DNA from: Bacillota bacterium
GTDB lineage: Bacteria > Bacillota > Sulfobacillia > JABLXB01
Length of the DNA: 64,000 bases
Direction: 5' to 3'
Assembly: GCA_013178305.1 (NCBI GenBank)
Contig: JABLXB010000002.1
Span: 372,001 to 436,000 of the forward strand
Positions 7,351 through 15,391 of the stretch are shown here, piece by piece (within the stretch, counting starts at the first letter, position 1; each line of letters starts with the position of its first letter). The position numbers were made by a program, and so were the translations under genes. Under the pieces are notes generated by a model. That model worked only from the letters and a program-made list of their open reading frames with translations. It was not told the origin of the DNA and searched no databases.

Positions 7351-8430
7351 CTAGAGCAGGAACCAAAATGCCAGGCCGGCCACAACCGAACACGCCAGCG
7401 TGGGGAGGGCTATCCTCATCTCCCGCTTCACCCCCGAGAACGAGGTGACCGGCGTGGCCCCCGTGAAATTCAGGGCAATGTATGCGGAGGCCGCGGGCCA
7501 TATCAGCAGAGTCGCCGCTACGGTCCCTGCGCCGGTCGCGCCGTGCCGGGTCACCCAGGTCGCGCAGAGTCCAGCCGACACCAGCAGGCCCGCAATCCAG
7601 CCTTTCAGCGAGAACGCCCGTCCAGGTATCCACGGCAGCGCGATAGGTACCGCAACCGAACCGGCCACGACCGCGCTCGCAGCGGCCAGCATGAGGTCCC
7701 TTATGCCCGGCCTGAAAGCACCGGCGGGGACATGCCCGCCGCCGAACCGCCTCATGATGAAGGCCAGGAGCACGCCAGCGGCGAGTACCGTCCACGACCC
7801 CAACAGCTCAACCGGGACAAGCACGAGTCGGTCGAGGAAGCCGAACCGTACGCGCCGCATCCCGGGGTCAGCCTTCATGTCCCGTTCGAGGAATCTTCCC
7901 AGGTCGGCTGCACGCACCGGGCCGTACACCACTTCAAAGCCCGATCGTCGCCGGACTTCGTGAGCCGCGACGCCAGGAGCCCCGAGTTGAGGCAGGATGA
8001 TAGTCCTGTGGTCTACGACCTCCGGCAGCCGTACTGCTGCCAGGCGCCGGACCACCTCTGCGGTCCCGAATGTTCCCTTCCCCGCAGCGCACCAGACGTT
8101 TATGCCGTATGTATCCAGTACCACGACCCAGGTGTCCCTACCGTCAATCTGCCGACGGAGCAGGTCGAACGTCATCTTGTAGTTAGCAGTGATCACCACG
8201 GGGGACGACCGCCCGGGCGAGCCGACTGCGTAAAGCCCAGGCGGAACGCGGTAGGTGAACCTACCGATCCCGAGGCGAACGCCCACCATGCCGAGCGTGT
8301 CCTCGAGCGACAGCCTTGTTGAGACACGGGGCACAAGCCCCGCCCCTGACTCCACCCATCCGGTGATCCATTCGGGGTCGCGCTTCCCGGGGTTCTCCCG
8401 CCTATCCTGGCAGCTCGGCTGCCTACTCAT
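7351..8430 (-). CDS. hgcA: HgcA, corrinoid methyltransferase of mercury methylation
   Basis: A 359-residue membrane protein that transfers a methyl group from its cobamide to Hg(II). The N-terminal corrinoid domain carries the invariant cap-helix motif NVWCAAGK (residues 111-118, Cys114 being the expected lower cobalt ligand). The C-terminal half has about five transmembrane helices, and FTGATPVTSFSGV is the conserved segment before the last helix. Length, topology and the adjacent hgcB fit the family. An ATG with GGAGGT 6 nt upstream fixes the start. The source of the methyl group (folate/CFeSP route) is not in this window. Confidence 0.95.
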   Translation of the reverse strand: MSRQPSCQDRRENPGKRDPEWITGWVESGAGLVPRVSTRLSLEDTLGMVGVRLGIGRFTYRVPPGLYAVGSPGRSSPVVITANYKMTFDLLRRQIDGRDTWVVVLDTYGINVWCAAGKGTFGTAEVVRRLAAVRLPEVVDHRTIILPQLGAPGVAAHEVRRRSGFEVVYGPVRAADLGRFLERDMKADPGMRRVRFGFLDRLVLVPVELLGSWTVLAAGVLLAFIMRRFGGGHVPAGAFRPGIRDLMLAAASAVVAGSVAVPIALPWIPGRAFSLKGWIAGLLVSAGLCATWVTRHGATGAGTVAATLLIWPAASAYIALNFTGATPVTSFSGVKREMRIALPTLACSVVAGLAFWFLL

Positions 8431-8471
8431 GCAATTACCTCCACGAATCCATCATAGCAGACCGGTGGGGC

Positions 8472-8868
8472 TTAGTCCTCGATCTTCTGTATGTAGTCGA
8501 GGTTGCCCTCCGAGGGTTCGAATGGTCGTAGCGGAAGAGGCGGGAAGCGTTCAGCCACTCGAAGACTCGGTCGTACCGTGCGAGTAGCAGTCCCAACCTG
8601 ACGGGGTCACTTGACGCAAGTCCCCGCACGTCGGAGCCAGGCGCGGCGTCTGGGTGCGTACGCGTGCAGTACACGATGAGGGTGCCAGAAGCGTGGCGCA
8701 GTAGTCGGGTATCCTCGCGCGATCCTCGGGATAACGGAAGGCCGGAGAGATCTGGAGAGCAGGATGCGCCTCCGCCAGCTGGCGCACGAGAATTGCGTTG
8801 TCCGCGAAGTAGCAGCCCTCGATGATGATCACCAGTATCCTGACCGCCTTTCGTCGACCGCACCACCG
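8472..8868 (-). pseudogene. frameshifted small gene upstream of hgcA
   Basis: Coding-like sequence jumps between three minus frames: ILVIIIEGCYFADNAILV with RYPEDRARIPDYCAT, then GTLIVYCTRTHPDAAP and LLLARYDRVFEWLNASR, and finally EPSEGNLDYIQKIED followed by a stop. Each part looks protein-like and they are collinear, suggesting one gene of about 130 codons with two frameshifts. I do not recognise the family. Either a decayed gene or sequencing errors. Confidence 0.4.
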
Positions 8869-8986
8869 GTCGGACCGCAGCTCAGCGGTGTCCTTTTTCA
8901 AGTTATGTAAAACTTCGGCCGGTTGTTCAACGGCCTCCCGTGGGACAGAATATGGGTGAATCCGTTCGCTTTATGGAGGGGATCCA

Positions 8987-9223
8987 ATGCCAGAAGCCGG
9001 TTCAAAGCGAGTGACGTTCCACGTGCCCGGCATGTCGTGTTCACACTGCCGGACCGCCATCTCCAAAGTCCTCGGGGAATCCAGGGGAGTTATAAAGGCC
9101 GACGTGGATCTGCCCGCCAAAACGGTGATTGTCGACTACGACCCGGAACGCGCAAGCCTGGACGATCTGAAGCGGGTGCTTACGCAGGCGGGATATACGC
9201 CGCAGGGGGGTTCGCAAGGGTAA
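8987..9223 (+). CDS. heavy-metal-associated (HMA) domain protein, CopZ/MerP-like
   Basis: A 78-residue single HMA domain with the metal-binding motif GMSCSHC and the usual beta-alpha-beta-beta-alpha-beta pattern (KADVDLPAKTVIVDYDPE, LKRVLTQAGYTPQ). Such proteins carry Cu(I) or, in MerP, Hg(II). No signal peptide, so cytosolic like CopZ. GGAGGGG lies 5 nt before the ATG. It lies about 560 bp from hgcA on the opposite strand; a role in delivering mercury is possible but not shown. Confidence 0.85.
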   Translation: MPEAGSKRVTFHVPGMSCSHCRTAISKVLGESRGVIKADVDLPAKTVIVDYDPERASLDDLKRVLTQAGYTPQGGSQG

Positions 9224-9296
9224 GCGCCCGGTACATGAAGGGATGGGGCGAGTACCGAACCTCATTAGCCGCTAACCACGAGGCTCCACTAAGCAG

Positions 9297-9324
9297 CAAC
9301 GCCCGCCCAATGGGCAGGCCGTTG
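9297..9324 (-). terminator. hairpin downstream of the displaced tRNA-Glu 3' end
   Basis: CAACG-CC-CGCCC / GGGC-A-GG-CCGTTG forms a stable hairpin just past the partial tRNA-Glu copy on the minus strand. It is probably the original terminator of tRNA-Glu, now about 8.3 kb from the functional tRNA because of the insertion. Confidence 0.45.
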
Positions 9325-9332
9325 TGGTCATC

Positions 9333-9404
9333 TTATGGTGGCCCCAACGGGAATCGAACCCGTGTTACCGCCTTGAAAGAGCGGTGTCTTGACCTCTTGA
9401 CCAT
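9333..9404. repeat. attachment-site copy (distal end)
   Basis: 72 bp identical to 17599-17670, covering the CCA end through the D-arm of tRNA-Glu. The bases beyond (TTCCCCTG instead of GGGGCCAC) destroy the acceptor stem, so this copy cannot give a tRNA. It marks the far end of the integrated element. Confidence 0.92.
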
Positions 9405-9491
9405 TCCCCTGTTAAAACTGCGTTTCTGGCCCCATTCCCTCGCCAGGGTAACCGCTTTTCATTTTGAGCCTTATTTACTGCTCCTTCGCCG

Positions 9492-10505
9492 TCACTGGTC
9501 AGAATCCTGCTCAGGTTGGGAGGTTTTTGAAGGAGCGGCCTTCGTACGGATAACGCCTACCGGCGTACGACGGCCCTGTCTTTGTCTTCGCTTTTTCTCT
9601 CTCTGACGGCACCTTTCGGAGCAAAACTTCTCCCGAGGTGGCAGTACTAAGTTGCCGCAATCGGCTGCTGAACACCTGGTTACGTTGAGGTATCCCAATT
9701 CCTGAAAGAACCATTGTAGGAACGCCGCGAGGATAGCACCACTGGCTCCGAACACCCAAGTGTACAGCGGGAATCTTGGGTCATCCTCGCGGCTAAGCAT
9801 CGGAATGAGAACAAACACCGGCAGTACTCTCGACACACAATCCACAATCGCCTCCCAGGTGTCTCTGAGAAGCTGATCGTCATTCTGAGGTCCCATCCAG
9901 ATGGTTTCATACGCCGCTGTGCCCCCGCGTCCGGTCTTCTTGCGGAATATGGGCGGCCACGGCAGGTAGCGAACGTACGGCCAAGAGCCATCCCCGACAA
10001 GATAGACCGCACTGAGTTCTTCCTTGATGACCATTGCCTTTTCGAAGGGCCGATCCCCCGCGTTGTTCCTGCCCTGGCGGAAGAGGTCCCAGAGCGGCCC
10101 CACTTTGCCGTTCTTGACCCATTCGACCATCAGAGTTAACCCGCGAAACCAGTCAAGCCATTTCATGCATACTCCCCATGACTCGGAGACCGGCTTGCAC
10201 GGATTGACCCCGGGCATTGTCTCGTTCCGTCCCCACCCGAGGCATGGTCCGTGCGGCAGAAGATGACCGTATTTCCCATAGAAGTCCTCAATCTGTCTCC
10301 AATCGTTTTTCTCAAAGGCGAAGTATAGCTGTCGCACTGTTCTCCAGAAGCGAGGGTCGGTTTCGGTCGGATTGAACATGCCACGCAGGTTGTCTTCGAT
10401 GCACCGTATCCACCGTTCGCCCCTTTCGTCCTGCGTCAGGGCAACCTTGACCCAGGGAATGCTCGCATAAGCAGTCTCGGCGGCTATCGTCTCCAGTCTG
10501 TGCAT
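9492..10505 (-). CDS. unknown protein with C-terminal zinc-finger motif
   Basis: A 337-residue protein. The C-terminal region RCSAADCGNLVLPPREKFC followed by SERCRQREKKRRQRQGRR carries a C-x4-C...C-x3-C metal site and a basic tail, resembling CGNR-type zinc fingers and suggesting nucleic-acid binding. The rest has many Trp and aromatic residues and one hydrophobic stretch (VFGASGAILAAFLQWFFQ); no enzyme motif recognised. It is the only leftward gene at this end of the element, divergent from the XRE gene, with its own sigma-A promoter. Candidate accessory or defence gene, by position only. Confidence 0.75.
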   Translation of the reverse strand: MHRLETIAAETAYASIPWVKVALTQDERGERWIRCIEDNLRGMFNPTETDPRFWRTVRQLYFAFEKNDWRQIEDFYGKYGHLLPHGPCLGWGRNETMPGVNPCKPVSESWGVCMKWLDWFRGLTLMVEWVKNGKVGPLWDLFRQGRNNAGDRPFEKAMVIKEELSAVYLVGDGSWPYVRYLPWPPIFRKKTGRGGTAAYETIWMGPQNDDQLLRDTWEAIVDCVSRVLPVFVLIPMLSREDDPRFPLYTWVFGASGAILAAFLQWFFQELGYLNVTRCSAADCGNLVLPPREKFCSERCRQREKKRRQRQGRRTPVGVIRTKAAPSKTSQPEQDSDQ

Positions 10506-10535
10506 CTGTGTCCCCCCTAAGTCCCCCCTTCCTAT

Positions 10536-10565
10536 ATTATAGACACAGAATCCTGCTCAGGTCAA
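10536..10565 (-). promoter_or_regulatory. sigma-A promoter of the Zn-finger gene
   Basis: TTGACC and TATAAT are separated by 18 bp on the minus strand, about 30 bp before the ATG at 10505. The site lies between this gene and the divergent XRE regulator, a natural place for XRE control. Confidence 0.65.
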
Positions 10566-10583
10566 TCAGAAGGGGTGTGAAGC

Positions 10584-10799
10584 ATGGTTACGCAGGTCGC
10601 ATTGCTTCGGTTCAAGACGGGCGTAACTGCTCGTGAATTCGCCAAGGCTGTCGGAATCCCAGAGGTTACCATGTACCGCATTGAGCGGGGAAGGCAGTAC
10701 GTCCCTCCAAAATGGCGTCGTCCCCTGGCGGAGGCTCTAGGGGTCTCCGAGGAGGAAATCTGCGACCCCAAGACGGGCTGGCCCAGGTTGGTGGCTTAG
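10584..10799 (+). CDS. XRE-family HTH regulator
   Basis: A 71-residue protein almost entirely composed of a Cro/CI-type helix-turn-helix (VTAREFAKAVGIPEVTMYRI, then LAEALGVSEEEICDP). The ATG follows an AGAAGGGG site. It is divergent from the Zn-finger gene and precedes the replication genes of the element, as expected for a repressor of the element. Confidence 0.85.
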   Translation: MVTQVALLRFKTGVTAREFAKAVGIPEVTMYRIERGRQYVPPKWRRPLAEALGVSEEEICDPKTGWPRLVA

Positions 10800-10893
10800 C
10801 CCAACGGCAATGGAATAACCCTCTCGACGTGGCGACGGCCGAAGGGAGGGACAATCCCAATGCAGCGTTACCCGAAGGAGGCGATCATTTCGA

Positions 10894-11070
10894 TTGACCC
10901 CTGAAGCGAAGGCTCGACGGCGGGCGAACGCCAGGCGAGGAAAGAGCGAGCGGCGTCTTTTACGTGAAGCCCGAGCCGTCCTCCTCAAAGAAGCAGAAGC
11001 GAGGCGAGCGGAAGGCGTTATCGACGCCGTGATCTGGGGGGTGATTCGCAACCTGAGAGATGCAATCTGA
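10894..11070 (+). CDS. small basic protein (putative)
   Basis: A 58-codon frame starting TTG, very rich in Arg, Ala and Glu (EAKARRRANARRGKSERR), ending before a gap of about 130 bp. An AGGAGG site lies 12 nt upstream, and a 14-codon frame beginning at an ATG at 10860 ends over its start. The composition suggests a nucleic-acid-binding helix, but without homology it could be a chance frame. Confidence 0.4.
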   Translation: MTPEAKARRRANARRGKSERRLLREARAVLLKEAEARRAEGVIDAVIWGVIRNLRDAI

Positions 11071-11200
11071 CTTCGCTTGACACGTCCTCAACTGAGTCCC
11101 ACTAGTCCCACGCGGGTGCTAAGACAACCCGCATTTTTGTTCCCCAAAAAACAACCGGGCCGGGGTGCGAACCCGGCCCAATTCATTGGAGGCATAGCCT

Positions 11201-11569
11201 ATGTCAAAGGGTATTCCGATCAAAGCTCCCGTCAACGGTCTCTGGCGTGTTTGCGGGACCCTCTGCCCAGGGAACCCGCCAGTCTTCGTTCAGCGTATCA
11301 AGCCCCAGGACGTTCTGCGGATACGGGGAGCCGCAGGGGTTGACCTGGCTTACGACCCACCGCTACCGCCAAACACGATCCTCCGCCACGAAATCATGGG
11401 ACAGGATACCTACGAAATCCCGCTAGCCGTCCTGCTGAACCACTTGAAGGCCGAACGCCTGCAAGTCGGCCCCAAGCACCCCCGCCGGATTTACCTCGCC
11501 TACAAGTACTGGCGGAACGTCATGCGAGAATCGGCCCAACTGCCGCTCTTCGGCGGTGAGGCTGTATGA
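11201..11569 (+). CDS. unknown protein coupled to the primase-like gene
   Basis: A 122-residue protein with a TTGGAGG site upstream. Its stop overlaps the next gene's start (ATGA), so the two are translated together. No family recognised; the C-terminal end SAQLPLFGGEAV contains QLPLF, which fits the QLxLF pattern of a beta-clamp-binding peptide (inference). A replication accessory role is plausible from position. Confidence 0.7.
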   Translation: MSKGIPIKAPVNGLWRVCGTLCPGNPPVFVQRIKPQDVLRIRGAAGVDLAYDPPLPPNTILRHEIMGQDTYEIPLAVLLNHLKAERLQVGPKHPRRIYLAYKYWRNVMRESAQLPLFGGEAV

Positions 11570-13329
11570 GTCTTGCGGTCAGCGTACTCGAACCGGCCCG
11601 GGCAACCGTCCCGGGCCGCAGTACTTGGTGGTCCCCCGCCAGGGTCGCCATCCACGAAGGCCACTGGAAAACCGTCCACTACCCGAAGTATACCGCAGTG
11701 GTCAGGAAAGGTCAAACGCTGGCTGTTTCCCCGGTCGGGATTGACGGCATGGCTCACTTCGTGGCCTTCGACATAGATAGCGGCGATGAGGGAGACGTTC
11801 AGGCCGTCCTGAAGGCGTTACCTCAAGGGACGGTCCCCCTCGTGAGTCATTCCGGGAAGAAGGGGTGGCATGTCTGGCTGTTCCCCTCCGCTCCCATCCC
11901 TGTAAAGACCGCCCTAGCGTTCGGAAGGTGGGTCCTCGAAAGGTCTGCTGTCTCCTGCGAGGTGTTTCCCACGGGGAAGAACAGTCGCTGCCTCAAGTGG
12001 CCCGGGAGCCCCCATCCTGAGACGAAGAAGCCGGAGGTATTCGTCCCTATCGAGAACGTGGCCGGCACACCGGACACTGACGCCACCCTTCAGGCCCTGG
12101 CGGATGGGCTTTACAGAACCCCCGCCGACCTGTTCGAGCGAAGGCAGTCATGCTCACGGCAGGATAGGGGGTTCCCCGAAGGGGTCTCATATACCCATAT
12201 GGGGTATAATGATCCAATCGCTGAGAACAACACAAGAACAGCGACCGCAAAAGGGAGGAGCCTCGCCATGCTGCCTGAGCTGGCCTTCGGGCTTGCTGAA
12301 CTTGCAGGAAGGCGGGTGACGAAGATGGGCAAGCCCTTCCGGTGCATCCTCCCAGGCCACGAGGAACGCAAACCTTCGGCAGAGTTTTACGTGGGAGACA
12401 ACGGCACAGTCGTTTACCATGATTGGCACGCTTCAAAGCACGGCACGCCTGAGTTTCTAACCCTTGGGGAAATGTATCACGCTATTGCAACGGGAAGGAT
12501 AGCCAAACTGAGACCTGTCGATTCTGCAAGGTGGCTCGCTAGGCTCGCCCTACGCCTCGGCATACACAACGAGCAAACAAAACAAGTCCGCTCCTCACTT
12601 GATCGCCTATCTCAGATCTTACTCCAATCATCAGTATTATCTTCACCAGTTGGTTGTAAAACGAGAGGGGCAGATGTGTCCATGGCGAAAGGCGAAATAA
12701 TTTCGTCTTTCGTCCTCTTACCGCCACCAGCCCTGCCAGAGGAGAAGAACCGCGGCAAGGGTAATGAATTGACAAGAGTGTGGCAGGCGTTTTGCGATGA
12801 AGCGATGGTTTCGGCAATGAACGGATTCAACGAGGTGAAGCTGTCTAAGCGGTTCCTGGCTCGAATTGCTGATGTGCCGGACGACGTTGCTAACAGGGCG
12901 ATGAATCTCCTGTCCGTTCTCGGCGTTTTGGAGAAGGCCCCTGGCAGCGGAGGCGAACGCGGGGACAGGTTCGTGCTGGGTGACCCTTCCGCTCGGAAAT
13001 CATTTCCGTTCTTTTCCGAAGAGGTCCAAAGGCGTTGGGAGGCGTTGGGCAAACCTTCCTTGAGGCAGTTCAAGAAGACCCTCGTGGAGGAACGCCTGGG
13101 TCCGGAGATAGCCAACGCAGTCTTCAGACGGTCCCAAAAGGAGAACGAATTACCTTCGGCTGCAGAGAAGACGGTCCAAGTCACGGACGAGGCATCAGTC
13201 ATCCGGGACAATGGCTCCACAAAGCCCTACAATGCCCCAGGAGACGTTTTCTTGGGCGAAGAGTACCTGAGATATGGACAAGCGTCACAAGCCGTCTCCT
13301 GGGGCTTCCTAGAAGGTTCTGCCTGCTAG
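11566..13329 (+). CDS. primase-like replication protein of the element
   Basis: A 587-residue protein. Residues about 60-175 look like an archaeo-eukaryotic-type primase core: FVAFDID (acidic metal ligands), SHSGKKGWHVWLFP (conserved His region) and CEVFPTGKN...LKWPGSPHP. Around residues 240-310, FRCILPGHEERKPSAEFY and VYHDWHASKHG resemble a CHC2-like zinc module that presents template. The C-terminal third (SAMNGFNEVKLSKRFLARIA) may be a winged helix. It probably starts replication of the excised element; catalytic activity is inferred from motifs. Confidence 0.75.
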   Translation: MSLAVSVLEPARATVPGRSTWWSPARVAIHEGHWKTVHYPKYTAVVRKGQTLAVSPVGIDGMAHFVAFDIDSGDEGDVQAVLKALPQGTVPLVSHSGKKGWHVWLFPSAPIPVKTALAFGRWVLERSAVSCEVFPTGKNSRCLKWPGSPHPETKKPEVFVPIENVAGTPDTDATLQALADGLYRTPADLFERRQSCSRQDRGFPEGVSYTHMGYNDPIAENNTRTATAKGRSLAMLPELAFGLAELAGRRVTKMGKPFRCILPGHEERKPSAEFYVGDNGTVVYHDWHASKHGTPEFLTLGEMYHAIATGRIAKLRPVDSARWLARLALRLGIHNEQTKQVRSSLDRLSQILLQSSVLSSPVGCKTRGADVSMAKGEIISSFVLLPPPALPEEKNRGKGNELTRVWQAFCDEAMVSAMNGFNEVKLSKRFLARIADVPDDVANRAMNLLSVLGVLEKAPGSGGERGDRFVLGDPSARKSFPFFSEEVQRRWEALGKPSLRQFKKTLVEERLGPEIANAVFRRSQKENELPSAAEKTVQVTDEASVIRDNGSTKPYNAPGDVFLGEEYLRYGQASQAVSWGFLEGSAC

Positions 13330-13398
13330 AATGCGGTCAAAATGCGGTAGCATGTGCGTGCTCACGACAACATGTGAGCCAGAAAGGGGTGTCCTTTG

Positions 13399-13680
13399 GT
13401 GGGTAGAGCAGGGAGCACGTTCATTCAGTGGGACGATTACGAGGGGCATGTTTACCTCCAGACCACGAGCGGCAAACTCGTCGAAACCCTCACTGCCGTG
13501 GGGGTTGTGTGGGAAGCGAAGGACGATGCGGGAACCTACTCCTACAGGATACCCACTGCCTGGCTCAGGCTCAGGATACCCAGGGGGGGTATACTGAAAT
13601 TCGGGTGGTACCCCACGAAGAAGCAGAAGGGGGTGCTCGCTATCATGGAAGAGCGGCCCAAACTAGTCGTGGTCAAGTAA
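13399..13680 (+). CDS. unknown small protein of the element
   Basis: A 93-residue, beta-rich protein (GSTFIQWDDYEGHVYLQTT, then PRGGILKFGWYPTKKQKG). GTG start with GAAAGGGG upstream; the frame also opens at TTG one codon earlier. It ends 24 nt before the next likely start. No family recognised. Confidence 0.6.
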   Translation: MGRAGSTFIQWDDYEGHVYLQTTSGKLVETLTAVGVVWEAKDDAGTYSYRIPTAWLRLRIPRGGILKFGWYPTKKQKGVLAIMEERPKLVVVK

Positions 13681-13703
13681 GTTCCTCGGAGAAGTTCGCG
13701 TAC

Positions 13704-14045
13704 ATGATCGGGAAGCTGTACGAGGAGAGAAAGCGGGACAAAGAGGACAATTTGAGGCAGAACAGAGAGCCGAACCATCAAAATGATGCTTCGGGGAATA
13801 CCTCCGAAGCCATTGCCGAAGAATACAAAGTCGGCAAGGCCACTGTTGAACGTGCTGCCAGCACTCATCAGTTTGCCGGAGCCGTGATCAAGAAAGAACT
13901 GGCTCGCCTGATGTATGTGTCTAAGCCGGGATTAGAGACTGCAGTAAGCCTGCTAAAGTATGCTCCAGATTTCGTGGTCTTCTTTGAAGAGAGTAAGCCA
14001 GGGGGCTTCTTTACCAGATACCTAAACGCAGTGGACCGACCTTGA
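13704..14045 (+). CDS. ParB/KorB-like DNA-binding protein
   Basis: About 113 residues. A basic, Asn/Gln-rich stretch (RQNREPNHQNDASGNTSEAI) leads into the helix-turn-helix AEEYKVGKATVERAAS, the arrangement seen in ParB-like proteins of plasmids, phages and integrative elements. ATG at 13704 was chosen; the frame is open upstream but overlaps the previous gene out of frame. The C-terminal part differs from usual relatives, so partner specificity is unknown. Confidence 0.6.
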   Translation: MIGKLYEERKRDKEDNLRQNREPNHQNDASGNTSEAIAEEYKVGKATVERAASTHQFAGAVIKKELARLMYVSKPGLETAVSLLKYAPDFVVFFEESKPGGFFTRYLNAVDRP

Positions 14046-14095
14046 GTTGTCGATAGCGAGAATGCCATGCCTGCGATAACCGGGAGGGATGTTCG

Positions 14096-14674
14096 GTGTC
14101 CTATTTCTTGGTTGCCGGCCAACCTGTGTTCCTCTCAACCAGTCGGTACGGAGCTCTTCTCACCGAAGCTTTATCGGATGAGACTTCCAAGAATCGCGTC
14201 CGTGCTTCTATCGCAGGAACTGCAGAGCACCGCCGATCTGTGCTTCGCATGCAAAACCTCCTCAAATCGAAATACAGTACAGACCCAGTGCGTTTTTACA
14301 GTGAATGGGTGGATTTCGACTTTGCGGATGCTGAGGCTCGTGATAACGTCTCTGACCTACTGTACGACTACTGCGACTTACACGGATGCGGGCGGCTGAT
14401 AGACTTCCGGGATTCTACCCAACGGTTACTAGACGCTTACGAATGCGAAAACCTTTCGTATCCGTTCGGAATGGTCTTCGGCTTGGAGTTCGACGTTGGG
14501 CTGAGACCGCTATGGCTGCGAACGTTCCTTAGGAGCAAGAATCTAAGAGTCATTATTGCAACCCAGCTGGTCAGTCGTCTCAAAGGCACTCTCAGTGACT
14601 TTACCATGTACTCTCTCTGCACAACCATTCGTTTCAACAGCAACGGTGTTGTTCTCCAGCCGTCTAACCTGTAA
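14096..14674 (+). CDS. unknown protein, possible cargo gene
   Basis: A 192-residue protein with GTG start behind GGGAGG. Composition is less GC-biased than the chromosome. No domain recognised: FYSEWVDFDFADAEARDNV, then LLYDYCDLHGCGRLIDFRD, are notable acidic/aromatic segments. It is last in the rightward gene series of the element, a position often used for cargo such as defence genes. Confidence 0.6.
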   Translation: MSYFLVAGQPVFLSTSRYGALLTEALSDETSKNRVRASIAGTAEHRRSVLRMQNLLKSKYSTDPVRFYSEWVDFDFADAEARDNVSDLLYDYCDLHGCGRLIDFRDSTQRLLDAYECENLSYPFGMVFGLEFDVGLRPLWLRTFLRSKNLRVIIATQLVSRLKGTLSDFTMYSLCTTIRFNSNGVVLQPSNL

Positions 14675-15391
14675 TCGCGGTTGTATTTGACAAATTCGTG
14701 TTGTTAACCGAGGTTTCATTGTCTCGGTACTTGAGCTTGTGCATCGACGGGAAGCCAGTCCACGGTCGCTAGCAGAAGCATGGTGGTTTTCTCACCTCTT
14801 CCGAAAGGCTACTGCAGTCAAAGAATTCCACTGGGCCACAAGTAAAGGTGAGCAGGCTGCAGTCGATCACGTCGCAGGTGTCCGTAAAACGGAGACAAAC
14901 GGGACCGATAAAACGGACGAAAAGCGATTCTCGTTGCTAACAAGGCGAAAACAACGGCGTCCAGCGGATGTCCGCGTGGATGGCGGGCGTACGTCCGATA
15001 TTGAGAACAGACCGAAAACACTAGTCCTGAGAACAGGGAAGAACAGGAAACCCGCCTGAACGGTTCGCCTCGAAACCGGATAGCGGCGGCCGCACAAAGA
15101 TACCGGCATATTTCACAGAAGACAGCCTCAAATGTAATTGCGGACATTAGTAAAAACGGCAGACTTGCCGAAATTACTATCCTGTAGAATGTCCCAGGAC
15201 GGACGTTTCGAGGGCGGGTAAGGGTGTAGGTATCCCCCGGCCCCTGGAGGGCTTCCATCAGTATAGGGTTAAGGAAATGTTTCCTGAAGCCATAAAGGGC
15301 CAAAAAAGAACGGAAATGATTTCCCTTCTTTATGCTGAGAAGATCGGCTTAGTACGGGAGGCGGTCAAGTCTTTGGCACGCTGGCCCCTGG
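14675..15391. other. non-coding stretch of the element, possible origin or control region
   Basis: No reading frame here looks protein-coding. The sequence after 14880 is purine-rich with recurring AAAACGGA/GGACGAAAA-type words and an ACCGAG...CTCGGT hairpin near 14708. Such content could be an origin or transfer region, but I find no clear iteron set. Confidence 0.35.

Noticed and set aside
7240-8322. 360-codon plus-strand frame opposite hgcA
   Set aside because: Low-complexity Arg/Pro/His text; shadow of hgcA.
9336-9404. A second tRNA-Glu gene
   Set aside because: The 5' acceptor strand is missing (TTCCCC instead of GGGGCC), so the acceptor stem cannot form; it is the attachment-site copy.
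14739-15059. 106-codon plus-strand frame in the element
   Set aside because: Lys/Arg/Thr-rich with no ribosome binding site and no similarity; the stretch looks non-coding.
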